Assembly (NCBI GenBank): GCA_030789695.1
Contig: CM061141.1
Span: 194,629,689-194,693,688, forward strand
Length of the DNA: 64,000 nt
Direction of reading: 5' to 3'
DNA from: Scilla litardierei
Taxonomy: Eukaryota; Streptophyta; Magnoliopsida; Asparagales; Asparagaceae
The position numbers and the translations under genes were made by a program. Below are positions 1 to 11,712 of the stretch, piece by piece (the first letter of the stretch is position 1; each line of letters opens with the position of its first letter). The notes beneath the pieces were generated by a model. The model saw only the letters and a list, made by a program, of their open reading frames with translations, ran no database searches and was not told where the DNA came from.

Positions 1-1631
1 CATAAGCAGGTCCCTATAACCACAACGGAATAACAATAATAACACAAGGAGAGACTGAAATAAAATCTCACATCTCATAAATTGTCCAACAAGAAAATAA
101 GTCCAACATCCAGAAAAGCCACCAGGCTAAAGGAAAAGAGTCTAAGGCCCAGAACAAGGCCAACAAAAGCAACAACGACAAAACAAGGTATAGGTGCTAC
201 GCACCGATAACAAAACAACTGTCTAACAAAAGTAAAACACAACGAAGACACTAGGACTGGTCCCCAGTGTCCACGTACTCCCCGTCAAACACAAGCTCGG
301 GCTCGGCGTCAGCAAACACCTCGTCCTCAACAAGGTACTCAGGCTCAGGATCTAACATGTGTCACCCAAAAGAGTAAAGGGGCACATGTCAGCAAGTCTA
401 AAAGACTTGGGCAAGGAAACTGAAAGTAAGGCAACTAGCAACCTAGCAGTTTAGTATGCATGACATGGCAGTTATAACATGAGTGCACAATTAAGACATG
501 GCAAGACAATTTGTACAAGAGAACAATCATCGGGACAAGACAAGACAAGACAAGAGTAGCCACGCTACTATCAATCTCAATCGATTCACTATTCACGTTG
601 TTTTGTAGATGTTTACGCCTTACAGCTGAATGGTTTCACATTCGCTGATTGGCCGCTTAACAACTACCCCAAACCCAGAGTTTACGCCTTACCACTGCAG
701 TTGCTGATCGGGCAGACTCCCAGTTGATTGGCCGCTTAACTCTTACCCCCAATACCCACACGTAATGGAGCCAGGGTCCCTGCACATGAAGCTCAGCTAG
801 TGAGCCTGGGGTTGCCCCGCACATGAGCTCGCATTCTTAAACATTTGGCGTAGGGGTGCACCTAGCCGGAAACACGCAATTCGGGCATTGGCTATCAACC
901 AACACATGGCCCGCTTCTGGAACACGAGCCAGGAACACAAGCATTGTAGCAAAGCTACGCATTCACAGAAATACTTAAAGGATGCAATGACATGACAATT
1001 AATTTGCGTACCGTTAATGGAAAGTAAACATGACATGGTAATTGTGCAACATGACATATGTCGGAACTAGCTTCGTTGTCAAGCTAGTTCCCCTATTCGC
1101 GCCTAGGCGAGTATCATTTCGTCGCCTAGCCTCTTTTATGCCTACAACAAGCAAATGGCCTAAAACATGGCCTAAACCCTAAGTGGCAAGTTTCACTTGC
1201 CTAGCACCGGGGATGACGACCACTTCGTCTCACGGATGCTAATCTACGGGGAAATCGCTGTTATGGGGAAACAAACAACAAACAACATAAAATTTTATTG
1301 GGGTTTCATAAAAATATAAATAGGTTATGAAAACAATGGTAGATCGATTTCTTACCGAGAGGAGGCGGAAGAAACACTCCGGGGAACCCTAGGTTCAGAT
1401 CTGGAGAAGATTGGGGAAGTTTGGGGAAACTAGGGTTTTGGGGGATTTGGGGATTTTGATGGATTTGGTGAGATTTTGGGGAAGATGAGAGGTAGAAAGA
1501 GTGGATGGATGGTTTGGATGATGGATTTAGGGCTTGGAATGAAGGATTGAAGCTTGGAGGAAGATGGGGGCTCAAGGGGGAAGATTTTAGGGTTTTGGGT
1601 CGTGCTGAGGAAGAAGAAATCGTTTGGGTTG

Positions 1632-1642
1632 GGTTTAAATAG
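1632..1642 (-). promoter_or_regulatory. TATA-like element of the F1 LTR
   Basis: On the minus strand this reads CCTATTTAAAC. It lies about 45 bp downstream of the last word of the palindrome array and just before a leader with CCCTAA-type words. Position and context suggest the LTR core promoter; no transcript evidence is available. Confidence 0.4.
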
Positions 1643-1683
1643 GATGGGCTGGCGGCTGCCCAGAAATTAGGGTTTTAACACAG

Positions 1684-2100
1684 GTTAGTCGGTCAAAGAG
1701 CAACCACTGACCGACTAGTTTGGCAACTAGTCGGTCGGTCGACCAACGCAGACCGACTACGTGTAAACAGTAACTTCTGAACGAAAATAGAATTTAGAGT
1801 TAGTCGGTCCATGAACAAATACTGACCGACTAGTTTAGCATCTAGTCGGTCGATGAACGTTCTTAGACCGACTAAGAGTAAACAGTAACTCAACTAAAAT
1901 TAAGATGATGTGTTAGTCGGTTAAGGAAGCATTGCCGACCGACTAGTTTGCAACCTAGTCGGTCAACTAACGTTCTTAGACCGACTAACGATAAACAGTA
2001 ACTCCTGAATAATTTAGAAAGCCAACTAGTCGGTCCAAGAAGGATTGCCGACCGACTGGATCGTCATCTAGTCGGTCGGTGCCCCTTCTTATACCGGCTA
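1684..2100 (-). promoter_or_regulatory. Array of TAGTCGGTC/GACCGACTA word quartets
   Basis: Sixteen 9-bp words in four quartets. Word starts are 1686, 1709, 1728, 1751; 1801, 1824, 1843, 1866; 1914, 1937, 1956, 1979; and 2027, 2050, 2069, 2092. Every quartet alternates the word and its complement with start-to-start distances of 23, 19 and 23 bp. Quartets repeat about every 113-115 bp, and the first three units also share a TAAACAGTAACT segment. The array lies just upstream of a TATA-like site on the minus strand. The function as a regulatory array is inference. Confidence 0.75.
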
Positions 2101-2370
2101 ATGAGCACAAAAAGTTCCGATACTGAGCGCGGGGCCCCGGGATCGATTCCTAAGACTCCTAGGCTTGATCTAATAGTTAGATACGACCGTTATGAAGTCC
2201 GTCACGAGTGACATACTTCGAAATCGACAATCCTAAGGAAGAAACGAGAAAACACGACGAATCGATCGAAAATGAAAGCTACGGAGACGAAAACCACAAA
2301 CGAGGAGAAAATCCACCAAAACATATATTATATTATATTAAATCAAGATACATGAAAAGCAGTCGTTACA

Positions 2371-2996
2371 GGAAGCCATCCATCCATTGTGCAAGCTACA
2401 TCAAGGGGAGACACACCAAGGCCATAAGTCTCAAGTAGCCAAGACATCAAGGCCGCAAGTTCCAAAGGCGAGGACATGACGTTGGCGATTACAACCTGCC
2501 AGATACGATCTGACCTGAGCTGATTGACAGAGACGACTGTCGCTACACAAACTGAGATTCTCTAAACTCATTATTATTATTTTGTGTAGTAGTAGCGATC
2601 ATTGTAGGGAAAACTTTATCATTGATACATCTTTTGTGGTCTTTTCTAGTGGCTGCTAGACAAGAGAGACTTGGCTAGTCGGGACTAGCCAATAAAAAGC
2701 TTATACTAGGATTAATTTTATTGAACATGGTGAGTGGGGTACTGAGAGCCAGGTGAGTGTAGAGTTGTGGGTTCTCTAGCTATTAAGGTTGTATATGTTA
2801 CATTATTAATCTAGTATCTGTTTTGGGGGCTGGACGTAGGTCGTGATGACGACCGAAGCAGGGTAAATCTGTGTGCATCTGTATTTGATTATTAATTACT
2901 CTGTATGTGATAATAAATGCATGTGATTTCTCGTGGGTTGCATGAGAATTTTTATTAGCCTATTCACTCCCCTCTAGGCTTAGATCCAGATCCAGC
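2371..2996 (+). mobile_element. Copia-type LTR fragment (R-U5 side)
   Basis: No ORF of note. The right end contains TATTCACTCCCCTCTAGGC, close to the end of the Sirevirus LTR near 38630 (TATTCAACCCCCCTTCTAG) and typical of plant Copia LTR tails. It ends in AGCA where the tandem repeats of the Tat fragment begin, so the LTR seems to have inserted into that element. Its left part was then split by the F1 LTR; the first five bases, GGAAG, would be that insertion's target duplication. Confidence 0.5.
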
Positions 2997-3235
2997 ACGA
3001 ACGACCCTAGTCGTCGGCCATAAGTCAAAGGGGCCTCGCCCTTCGCCACCGAACGAACCTAGTCGTAAGCTGTAAGCCGATGGATCGCCCCTCACCACTG
3101 AACGATCCACGAAGGTCATCGACCATAAGTCAAAGGGGCCTCGCCCCTCGCCACCGAACGACCCTAGTCGTCGGCCGTAAGTTGAAGGGGCCTCGCCCCT
3201 TGCCACCGAACGATCCCCGGCTTTCGTTGACTCTA
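2997..3235 (+). repeat. Tandem repeat, about 52-bp unit, 4 to 4.5 copies
   Basis: GAACGA recurs at about 2999, 3051, 3100, 3156 and 3208, each followed by a related CGTAAGYYRAAGGGGCCTCG-like block. The unit is 49-56 bp. The same unit in complement occurs at 41750-41992 in element E, so it is an inherited part of this Tat family's 3' untranslated region and not a local accident. Confidence 0.75.
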
Positions 3236-3443
3236 TGAGGCATTGACCCTTGCTACTAAATGAAGCGCGATTTATGGTTTAAAAGGTTGTAATCAATCTA
3301 TTGAATGTGCCTAACTTGTCAACGACCTAACTTATCATCGATCTCTATGGTACTAGAAGTTGAGTCATTGAGGGGCCATACACACACATATATTCAAGTA
3401 AAGGAAAAAATGCAAAAGTATGCCAAAGTTGCAAAAAAGTTTT

Positions 3444-6105
3444 TGTAACGCCCTGCTTCCCAAAAGCAACAGAAGCGAGAACGTTACTAAGGTCTGCATG
3501 AACTAGTACGATGAAGCTTGAGTTCATTAAGCGTCTGTGACAACAACCACACAGAATTCATGCATTCAGAAAAATAAAAACATTTATAAAAATTTAAAGC
3601 CAAATCTGGAGTTCGTACATGAAATAAAACGAAAAGGCCTCAGCATGGCCAAAGGAACTACAACAAAGCAGTATACCCTAACACCAGGTAATAAAATGAA
3701 ACTGAAAGAAAGCAGCAACAACATGAGTCTCTAGTCAACAGCAAACTCCTGGCTCTCTGGGTCAGGCGTCTCAAACAAGTCCTCCCGGTACTCTGGCTCG
3801 TGATCTGACATACATTCCAAAAACACGAATGTATGTCAGCAAGGGTCTGGCAAGTAAAAGTAAGACGCCCCAAGGCAAGGTGTACGAAAAGTAACAATTT
3901 ATGAGGCATTAGCAAATTATACAAGATGTCATCAGCATAGTTATAAACATTTGCATTATTAAAATAAGGTGAAGTAGTTCTAAGCATGGCAGTTCTAAAG
4001 AATTTAAAACGAACACTAATGAACATGGCATTTCTACAAATAGTGCAATACTATTAACATGGCAATTCTAAGTGTACAACTAAAGTAACAATAATGAGTT
4101 CAAGTTCCATGTTAATGTTTTCTATCATGCATAGGGTTCTCGCCTGTAAGACGTGATAAGCGAATCGCTTCTTCTCACGGGGGTATAATCGTGATTGACG
4201 CTAACCCACCGTATAGGTGATGCTCTTGAAGAGAGGATCCTTTCATGTACTAAGTTGCCGCTCAACCCTAACCCCACCCAAAAGATGTGCTGAAACATGA
4301 GCCAGCCTAAGCGATTTGCGCGAGTTCACGAATTCAAGATTTCGCCTTTGAGGCGCACGAATTCGTGAATTCAACATTTTCAAGATGTTCTACTAATGTC
4401 CATTCTAGCAAACGCGTGTACAAGTAAGATGAGAAGAATATGATCATATCAAATTCAGCATTTTCACGGATTATAACAGTCTAATACAAATTAAACAATG
4501 AAATTAAATGGAGTGTTTATTAAACATGCTGCAATCAAATATTTTCCGTTATCTACTCTTAAATCTTAAACATGCGGTATTTTATGTCAATGGGTCACAT
4601 ATTAAGTATGGGCCTTCATGGTATTTTTTGTGAATGTGCGGGTCAATTTCTTGTTATTCAACTTTTAGTGAAAAAGACAATTTAAACATTAAACTTCAAA
4701 AATTCATAACAATTCGCACACTTACCTGATTTAGATGAACTTGGTGTCGTTGGATTCGTCTTGACGAGCACTACGCTACAGTATAGTCAGTTCTCTGGTT
4801 TGATTAAACATACATTCAAGTTAGGTTCGTTCCAACAAATTAAGGGTATTAAAACGACGATGTCTATTGGTTCCGTTTTATTATCTTCTCTAACCTAAGG
4901 TGTGGGTTATAATCTAGTATGGATAGAACTACTAACCGGTGATGCAGCGAAGGGTCGAGACACAGCGAATGGGCAGCGGGGGCGTGTGAAGATGGCATTA
5001 CCGTCGGGAAGGAGGCTGTCGAGGGTTCTGCGGCGATGGGAGGAGTCGTCGGAGTCGTGGAAGGGGCTGAGCTGCAACTGGTGGCTGCGAGGTCTGCTGT
5101 CGGTGGGTGGCGGCTCTGCAGGAGGCACGACGACGGATCTGAAGTGGGTTTCGGTTATGCCGCAAATAAGGAGAGTGGAGGGGCGACAAATCTGGTCGGA
5201 GGAGGAGCTGGTGACCTGTGAGTTTAGGTGGAGGGATGGAACGACAGGGCGGTTGTGGGGGTAGTGGCAGGCAGGCTGGTGGCCACATGCGGTGGAAGAG
5301 AAGGGAGGCGAGGGGGTTTAGGGTTTCAGGGGCTTAGGGGTCTCGTTGGAAGGTGTTGCAGTGGGGAGGAGGGGGCTGCGCGTATGGAGGAGGGGATGTG
5401 CGGAGGGATAAAGGCATCAGGAAGAGGGATACGTGTGTGGAGGCTCCAAGGCTATGCATGGGCTGGGTTTGGGTCGGGTAGAGAGGGCTGAGCGTGAGCG
5501 TGTGCAGGAGGAGAGAGCTCTTAGGGTTTCGGGGGTGTTGGTTTTTGTGCGGCGGAGAGAGGTGATGGGGGTCCTAGGTTTTTCTTGGGTATTAATTAAT
5601 ATAGGAGTGTTGTGTGCGTGAGTAAATTTTGGCCCTGGGTTAATTTGATTGCATGCAATGAAATATTTTCCCAATGAAAGTGGCGGCAGGGTTGTAGGGA
5701 AAGTTAGGGTTTAAAGAAAATATGGAAGGTTTGTGTATATAAGGATGATTTAAAAATTAGGAGAAAATGGAAAGGGACAAGGAGTTAATTACATTTTAAG
5801 AGTGAGATTAATAGCTAATTACAATGGGTAAAAAGTCTCATATGAGTTTTTAAGGAAAGGATTTAAATTCAAAATTTTGAAATAGTTATTCATTTGAAAT
5901 TTTATAATAATAGATTTAAATATAATTATAGCTAATAAAAATACATAGATAAATATGTGTGTATAAAGCTAGTTAAATACGTACGTATAAGAATACGTAT
6001 AATGGTAATACGTAATACGAATACGCATTTAATTACCGATACGAAAATCACAAGACAAGATAAAATACGTGCAAAAATACGTGTTATAAAATACAGGCCG
6101 TTACA
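3444..6105 (-). mobile_element. Solo LTR, family F1, complete with TSD
   Basis: It begins TGTAACG (3444-3450) and ends CGTTACA (6099-6105), a perfect 7-bp terminal inverted repeat. GTTTT flanks both sides (3439-3443 and 6106-6110), so the ends are certain. No primer site, polypurine tract or pol is present, so this is a solo LTR of 2662 bp left by LTR-LTR recombination. A GC-rich block at 4900-5490, C-rich on the minus strand with CCCTAAAC words, is probably the transcribed leader; ORFs there are not credible genes. It sits inside Tat fragment E2. Confidence 0.9.
5975..6085 (-). promoter_or_regulatory. Cluster of TACG/CGTA words in LTR U3
   Basis: TACG occurs at least nine times in about 110 bp (5978, 5982, 5994, 6009, 6016, 6022, 6040, 6066, 6078), in a region that is otherwise AT-rich and poor in CpG. 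It lies at the start of the LTR in its inferred minus orientation, as the private-word arrays of the other LTRs do, but spacing is irregular. Confidence 0.4.
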
Positions 6106-6276
6106 GTTTTCATTTATCTTCATTTCAAATGGAAAAACATTGAAAACAGAAAAATTGCAAGAAGCCTAAACTAAGGTCGGCCAGCCTAAGAGGGAGGAGG
6201 AGTGCCTCCGGGTGCAAAGATGTTGGAGAAAGCTTCCATCGCCTTTAAAACCTTGCCGTGAGCTCCGCCTTATCCC

Positions 6277-7914
6277 TCACAGCGGCCTCCTCGAGCTCGA
6301 TGACTTTGGCCTGAATCTCAGCGGCCTCTGCCTTGCAAGCCTCCGCCCACCTTTCGGAGTCAGTAGCTTTGACTTGATCTCGATTGCTTCCTTCTTAAAA
6401 GCATCGAGCTCCGCTTTGAGCTGAGCCTTCTCCATCCTCCACCGGAGCTCAGCAAACTTGTGGAGGTCCGACATTGACGAGAGATTGTTCTTAGCCTCTA
6501 CAGCCGCCCACTCAGCCGCCGCCCTAGCATCAAGGGCTTTCTCCAGGTCATCCTCTGCCTCCTTCGTCCGAGCCTCGAGCTCGAACACCTTGCACTCTGC
6601 GTCTGCCACCTGCTGACCTTCTTCGATCAAGTCGATGGCTTGATGACGCAACACGGCATCGAGAACGGACATCTGCAGAAAAATTAGTCAGGGATGGCTA
6701 ACTCAGGTGTCAATAGACAGAAGGCAGACAACGTACCTGGTATCTGCTCCCCACAAAGAAGTTGGCCACCCATTCGAGGTCCAACCTCTGAAGAATCTCT
6801 AGGTCCCTAGGGAGGATCGAGTTCTCCACCAATCGAGCAGTCGTCCCAAAGTCCAACAGGGCTGACTCCTCCCATCCAAGGGCGAAAGGAGGTTGATAAA
6901 GGTCACCATGTACCGGACTTGAGGAGAAAGCCAAAGTTCATTGAGCAGTAACGCTCGATCAAACTCCGCAAGGATTGGGCCGACTAGAGGGACGTGTGAC
7001 ACGATACCGCCCCAGGTCTATCGATCCAGGATGGGCGTCACAGGAGCCTGAGATGTCGAAGAAGTCTCGACCACGCCTTGAGACTCGAGAGGGGTGACCC
7101 CCCTACCCTTCTCCATGTGCAAAGGAAGGGGATCCTCCTCCTCCACTCGCCTCCTTTTTCTTGGATCCTCCTCCCCTTGGGAGGACATCTCCCGCTTCTG
7201 GCCGAAGGCTTTGGTCGGCTCAGCGACATCGACAACATCGACATCGACTACCACCAGTGGCTCTGAGACTACAACGGAGGCAAGGGGTGCAACAGTCTGC
7301 ACTGGGGCCTGACTCGAGGCCTCTCTTGAGGGGGGCAAGGGAAGACAGCCTCATAGTCTGCCTAACCTCACCCCCCTTGGAAGAAGAGCTTTGGTTGACT
7401 AGGAGGGGGATTAAGAGCACGACCCCTCAACACAAGTGCTTGACCTTTCAGTACGGGTGCTCGACCTTTCGGTGCTTCTTTTTTTCTTCCACTACTCCCT
7501 CCAGACTCGGTCCATTCCAGAATCACCACTACGGTGGTTTCCGTTAGTCATATCTACAGACAAAGGATATAATTATCATGAGTGGAGAAGATAAAGACAT
7601 AGAGTCGAAATACATTACCCAGGCTCCATAAAAGGGTCTTCACCTAATGACCATCCAACAGATACTTAGTCGACCTATCTAGCCTCGGTCGACACCGACG
7701 ATGCTTTGCCGCCTCAACCTCGTCCGGCGACAGCTTGGCTTTAACCTCATCCGATGATAACCAGGACTCTTCAGCAAGCTCAGGATTTGGAGAACTCCAA
7801 CTATTGAGCATCGGTCCCAGGTCAGGAAGGACTACAAACACAAAGGTGTCTTTCCAGCCATGGTCAAAAATCGGAAGGTCGTGTAGAAGCCTCACTGCCG
7901 GGCGAGCAATGATA
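6277..7914 (-). pseudogene. Antisense ORF of Tat-type element (coiled-coil protein), decayed
   Basis: In reading order on minus: a segment with DLPIFDHGWKDTFVFV (7895-7644), a low-complexity segment with a basic RKRRR patch resembling a nuclear signal (7338-7018), a block with VENSILPRD (7002-6710), and a heptad-rich Glu/Lys/Ala coiled coil (6672-6277). The same order, with DLPNFDH, MENSILPRD and a coiled coil, occurs on plus at 39800-41422. Frame changes separate the segments, so it is not expressed as one protein. Such ORFs are known from plant Tat/Ogre-type elements; their function is unknown. No signal peptide or membrane span is seen. Confidence 0.55.
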
Positions 7915-8248
7915 TGTTACCACACTTGGCGAGGGTCGAGTATTATCCGGAAGAAATACTTGAATAGTCCAAGGGATGGTCGAACCCCACAGAGCTCACT
8001 AATGAGTGTTTATTGTATACAGTTTTCCACCCTTTTCATGCCCGTTTTACGCCCTTTCATTCTCTATTCATCCCCGTTTTCCCTCGTTTTTTTCTCTTCT
8101 TTTCCTTCGTGGTCCATCATATGCTTTACAGGAGATATATATCAATTTGGGATCGTATAGCAAGATCTACGCGCAAAGAGGCAAAAGGAGCGAAGCCGGG
8201 GAGTCGATTGCGCAAGAGGGAGCATTTTATACAGAATAAAGATCCACT

Positions 8249-8520
8249 CGGCCGTGTCATCATGTCCACACGGCCGCGTAAATCTGCCAAAGAAGGAACT
8301 TTAACGTGGCTGCGTTAATTCCAATCAAACGGCCGCGTCAAAATATTTGTTGGAGTAAAGAAGAAGAATGAAGACTAGATAGTTTCGCGGCCTGTGTTAA
8401 CGTGGGCGACGCGGCCGCGAACTTACAGCTTCCAGAGCAAAACCATGCGGCTGTGTCAACATACGATACGACCGCATGACCTCCTTTAATGCGGATGCAT
8501 CTCCTTTGACGCCACCGCGT
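8249..8520 (+). promoter_or_regulatory. CGGCCGCGT word array in LTR U3 of A
   Basis: Word starts are about 8249, 8271; 8307, 8330; 8388, 8412; 8448, 8469, 8492, 8512. Variants include CGGCCGTGT, TGGCTGCGT, CGGCTGTGT and CGACCGCAT. Spacing inside groups is 20-24 bp. Many variants look like C-to-T changes at CpG, as expected after methylation. The same word recurs in the internal spacer at 15091-15440. Confidence 0.65.
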
Positions 8521-8648
8521 GGCCATGCCTCCAATCCCCTATTGTTTTTGGGAATGACGTGACAGCATCATTTCTTGACGTGGTCACATCAAACCCCTTT
8601 CCTATGAATTTTAGGGTGAATCTGGGGGGTATCTTTGTCTTTTGGACA

Positions 8649-8660
8649 TGAGTATATATG
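8649..8660 (+). promoter_or_regulatory. TATA-like element of LTR A
   Basis: GAGTATATATGC lies about 130 bp downstream of the last word of the array and just before a pyrimidine-rich leader (TTCCTCCTCCG). This is the probable U3/R boundary region, inferred from position only. Confidence 0.4.
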
Positions 8661-9674
8661 CACCCCTTCATATTCCTCCTCCGAGGATCTCATTTTTAGG
8701 AGTTTTTCTAGTTTTCCTAGGGTTTTGGGCTGTTTTGTAAGATTTCTAACTCTTTTATTCTGTCGTTTTTATTGTTCTAAACGTTAAATAGTGTAATACT
8801 CTTTGTTTCTTTAATATATATTTTCCCTCTTTGTTATTGATGTGATTGTTTCATCATCTATTGCTGTTGTTGATTGAATACATGGCTTTGGACGCTTACC
8901 CATTGCTAGAATCCCCCTCTATTCTAATGGATAGTGAGTAGTTTTCATCTAGGGCAATGTTATGAACTCCATTGGATTGGGGCCATGGGTTGAACCATTT
9001 AACCGATTAGGTTGCTGGGGTAGTTGAGATTGTGGGTACATTGGGACGATTATTATCGCCGTAGATTCGACCCCCCTCCCTTCGGCGTGATCAGGTCGGC
9101 CGCCGATCAAAAGTCGGGACCGACCCGTGGATCCGATTCCTACGACGATCCATACTATCGTTGTGAATGATACGCCAACGGGCACCATTAGAGCTCTCCC
9201 AATGTAGGTATAATCCCCGAACGCCACTGTGGGTGGGAGGAAGAGTGGTGATATTCGTCGAGCGTAATGCACCCGACGTACACCGATGCATAGGAGAACC
9301 ACCGACATCGGTGTAGGTTAGGTTGGCCTATCATTGCATCGCGACAGCGGGCGGTAGGACATGACATAAGGTAATAACCTATCATGCATCCCGGCAGTGG
9401 GGGATAGGTGAATGCCCTTAGGTCACACGACCTCTCCCGAGTCCCAATAAACCCGGTAACCTGTCAATTATTAATCCGACCCTAACCCTAGTCAAATGGA
9501 GGTGATTCCCCATGCCCTAGAGCTTTTATCCCCTTGTTTACATCTTTCTACCATTCTCCAACAATTCACCGTGACTATCGCGTAGCTCTCTTCCGAAGAC
9601 CCATAGGAACCAATTCTCATTGACCGCCTCCTCGTGTTCGACCCGTAAGAGACTACACACGATCCGTGTGGTAC

Positions 9675-9740
9675 AGTTTTTATTAGCATCGTTCGGTCCC
9701 CACTCGGGGGCTGCGATTAGCTTTTTGCCGCCGTTTCCAG
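9675..9740 (+). other. Degenerate primer binding site region of A
   Basis: Two stretches resemble the TTTTTGGCGCCGTTGCCGG primer site of Athila/Tat elements: GTTTTTATTAGCATCGTTC right after the LTR end, and TTTTTGCCGCCGTTTCCAGG at 9722-9741. Cleaner versions are seen in B (21196-21219, minus) and D (44097-44117). The tRNA (Asp-type by family convention) is not demonstrated. Confidence 0.45.
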
Positions 9741-9956
9741 GAAGGCACGATTTGATATTGGTTTTTAGTCTTTGTAGGGAGACTATACCTTTCTTTTATT
9801 TTGTTTTATTTTGCTTATATTTTTATCTTTCATTGCCCAATAGCACTTTTGACGTTTCCTTTCGGTATAGACTTTTTGCATGCATAGGAGATCTCAAGGC
9901 GTAGTAGACTTGCGTCTACTAGACCCAGAGATTGAAGCTACCACGAGAAGGCTTAA

Positions 9957-11632
9957 TGTAACGACCCGTTTCCCGATGCCATCACAATATACAATAATTT
10001 TGCAGATCCTGCTGGGTACCAGTGAATGCAGAATAGGACTAAACAGAAAATAATACCGAATTTAAAGCCATACCTGTACGATCAATCTTAGAAATTTGAT
10101 GCACGATCAAAACTGTAAAATCTCCTGCAAACCTGAGGAGAAAGTATACGACAAAATTAGAAGCAGATTACATCTAAACCAAACTTAACAGTTTATATAT
10201 AACGAAAACAATACAATATCCCTAAACAAGAGAAATGATCTACTGAACTGGAAAAGTAACAAGTTATGAATGTTTTAAATGGGTTGATTTAGACTAACCA
10301 TTCTGGGCTATGACTCATGTCCAAGGGAGTGATGTTCATTAACTCATTTCTGTAACCCCTCTATTAGTGTGGATAGTGGACAATTGAATATTGAAACCCT
10401 CATTTCAGACGAAAGATGAAAATTACATTTAAACCCCTCGTTCCTTAAAAAGGAGGTGAAAAATTCATATTATGCCCTACTTCCATCAGGAAAGTGGTAA
10501 ATCGAATACTTGTCCATAATCACATTCACATCCCCTAAACAATGAGCTAAGTGCGAAGTCATTCTAATTGTTGGTTCAACGTTACGAACTATCAATGTCA
10601 AGTGTTCTTTGTAGTTTCCAACAATATTCAGGATTAACATTACGTAATTAGGGGGATCCCGTGCAACACTAAATGTTTCAATAGTAGCGACAACATTATA
10701 GCAAGCCATGCATCCATGTTCAGTTTCTAAGATCATTATGCACGGTCCCTCAATACATAAGTTATTAATGTCTGACAACGATTACCAAAATGGTCTGTAG
10801 GCTAAACAATTCATATTTAACATTGAAATTTGTATAACAAATTAACTAGAAAAGGAAAACCAGAAACGTTTATATTTTAAAGCTAGAAACGGCTTTTGCT
10901 AGGAATAGCATGGGATCAGATTCATATGGCACATGGTCTACCAGCCAAAGGGGGGTGTTGGCGCAAGTTTGGCAATAGAATGTCCTCAGGTCAACAACTA
11001 AAAGTAATGACATGCCTCAAAAACAAATAGCAGCAATTGGGCTCGAGACAATAACATCAATTTGGCCCGAAACTGATAGCAGTAGTTGCCCAAAAAGTGA
11101 GATCAACATCAGAATTTAGCCACATGGAACAACACAAAACAAAAATCCAAACAACAAAGAACAGATCACCTTACCGATGGAAGATCCTCGGCAAAGAAAG
11201 GGACCAAGCCCCCTGGCAGCTGACCAACGAAATACAACAACCGAATAGAGATAGCAGTAGTGCCGATCTTTCACATCCCGATTTAAGCCAATAACCAACT
11301 ATGATTTTCAGAGAAAAGAAAAAATGGAAATAAACTGTAAAACTTAGGATAGAAATAATCTACCTCGACTGCAGAAATTGAATGGATCGAAAAACCCCAA
11401 AAATCCCAAATTCAACGAGCTCCAAGAACACCAAATCGAAACAGCAATTTAAAGGGAGATGAAGAGGATTTCGTATGAAAACCAAACCCTAAAATCCATC
11501 AAATATAAATAGAAGAGAAGACTCGTTCAAAAGAGATCGAGTCAAATCTTAATCCCGAAATTCTCGGAGGGAAATCCGATCGGATCACTGAAAGTGGCGA
11601 CGCAACTTCATTTAGGGTTTTCGGAATAAAAA

Positions 11633-11712
<80 letters not shown>

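Larger units (their letters stand above)
1..2370 (-). mobile_element. Long LTR of family F1, outer edge beyond window
   Basis: The block ends with CGTTACA at 2364-2370, the complement of the TGTAACG ends of the LTRs at 3444 and 9957. Its sequence parallels the LTR starting at 21897 (for example AGGTGCTACGCACCG at 192 and near 22170), so about 100 bases of LTR should lie before the window. If the insertion is intact, GGAAG (2371-2375) should also precede its start. Reading direction is taken as minus: the TATA-like site near 1637 and a leader with CCCTAA words lie on that strand. I cannot tell a solo LTR from the edge of a longer element. The Tekay/Del-like assignment is inference from LTR length and ends. 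Confidence 0.7.
2997..7997 (+). mobile_element. Tat-lineage Gypsy fragment E2 with antisense ORF
   Basis: The outer parts (2997-3438 and 6111-7997) match element E at 38651-42452: a 52-bp tandem array, then an ORF that reads towards the array and ends in a coiled coil. In E this ORF is antisense to pol, so E2 is drawn on the plus strand with its ORF on minus. The pol part, which should lie below 2997, is missing. An F1 solo LTR (3444-6105) interrupts it, and element A cuts it at 7997. Extra antisense ORFs between pol and the 3' LTR are known in Tat-lineage plant retrotransposons. Confidence 0.55.
8003..9674 (+). mobile_element. 5' LTR of element A
   Basis: It starts TGAGTGTTTATTG, similar to the LTR of G at 27442 (TGACGTGTGTTTAT). 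The last 60 bases, with GTTCGACCC and a TACA end, align with the end of G's LTR (GTTCGACCCCC ... GGTTACA). ACTAA (7998-8002) precedes it, but no matching copy is found because the 3' end is lost. The word array is at 8249-8520 and a TATA-like site near 8651. The right end is less certain than the left. Confidence 0.6.

Noticed and set aside
1684..2100. CRISPR-like array
   Set aside because: Repeats are 9 bp and alternate in orientation with 10-14 bp gaps; the genome is a plant. It fits an LTR regulatory array.
4902..5491. Overlapping GC-rich ORFs on both strands
   Set aside because: They lie inside a solo LTR with defined ends, overlap in several frames, and show no domain; base composition explains the openness.
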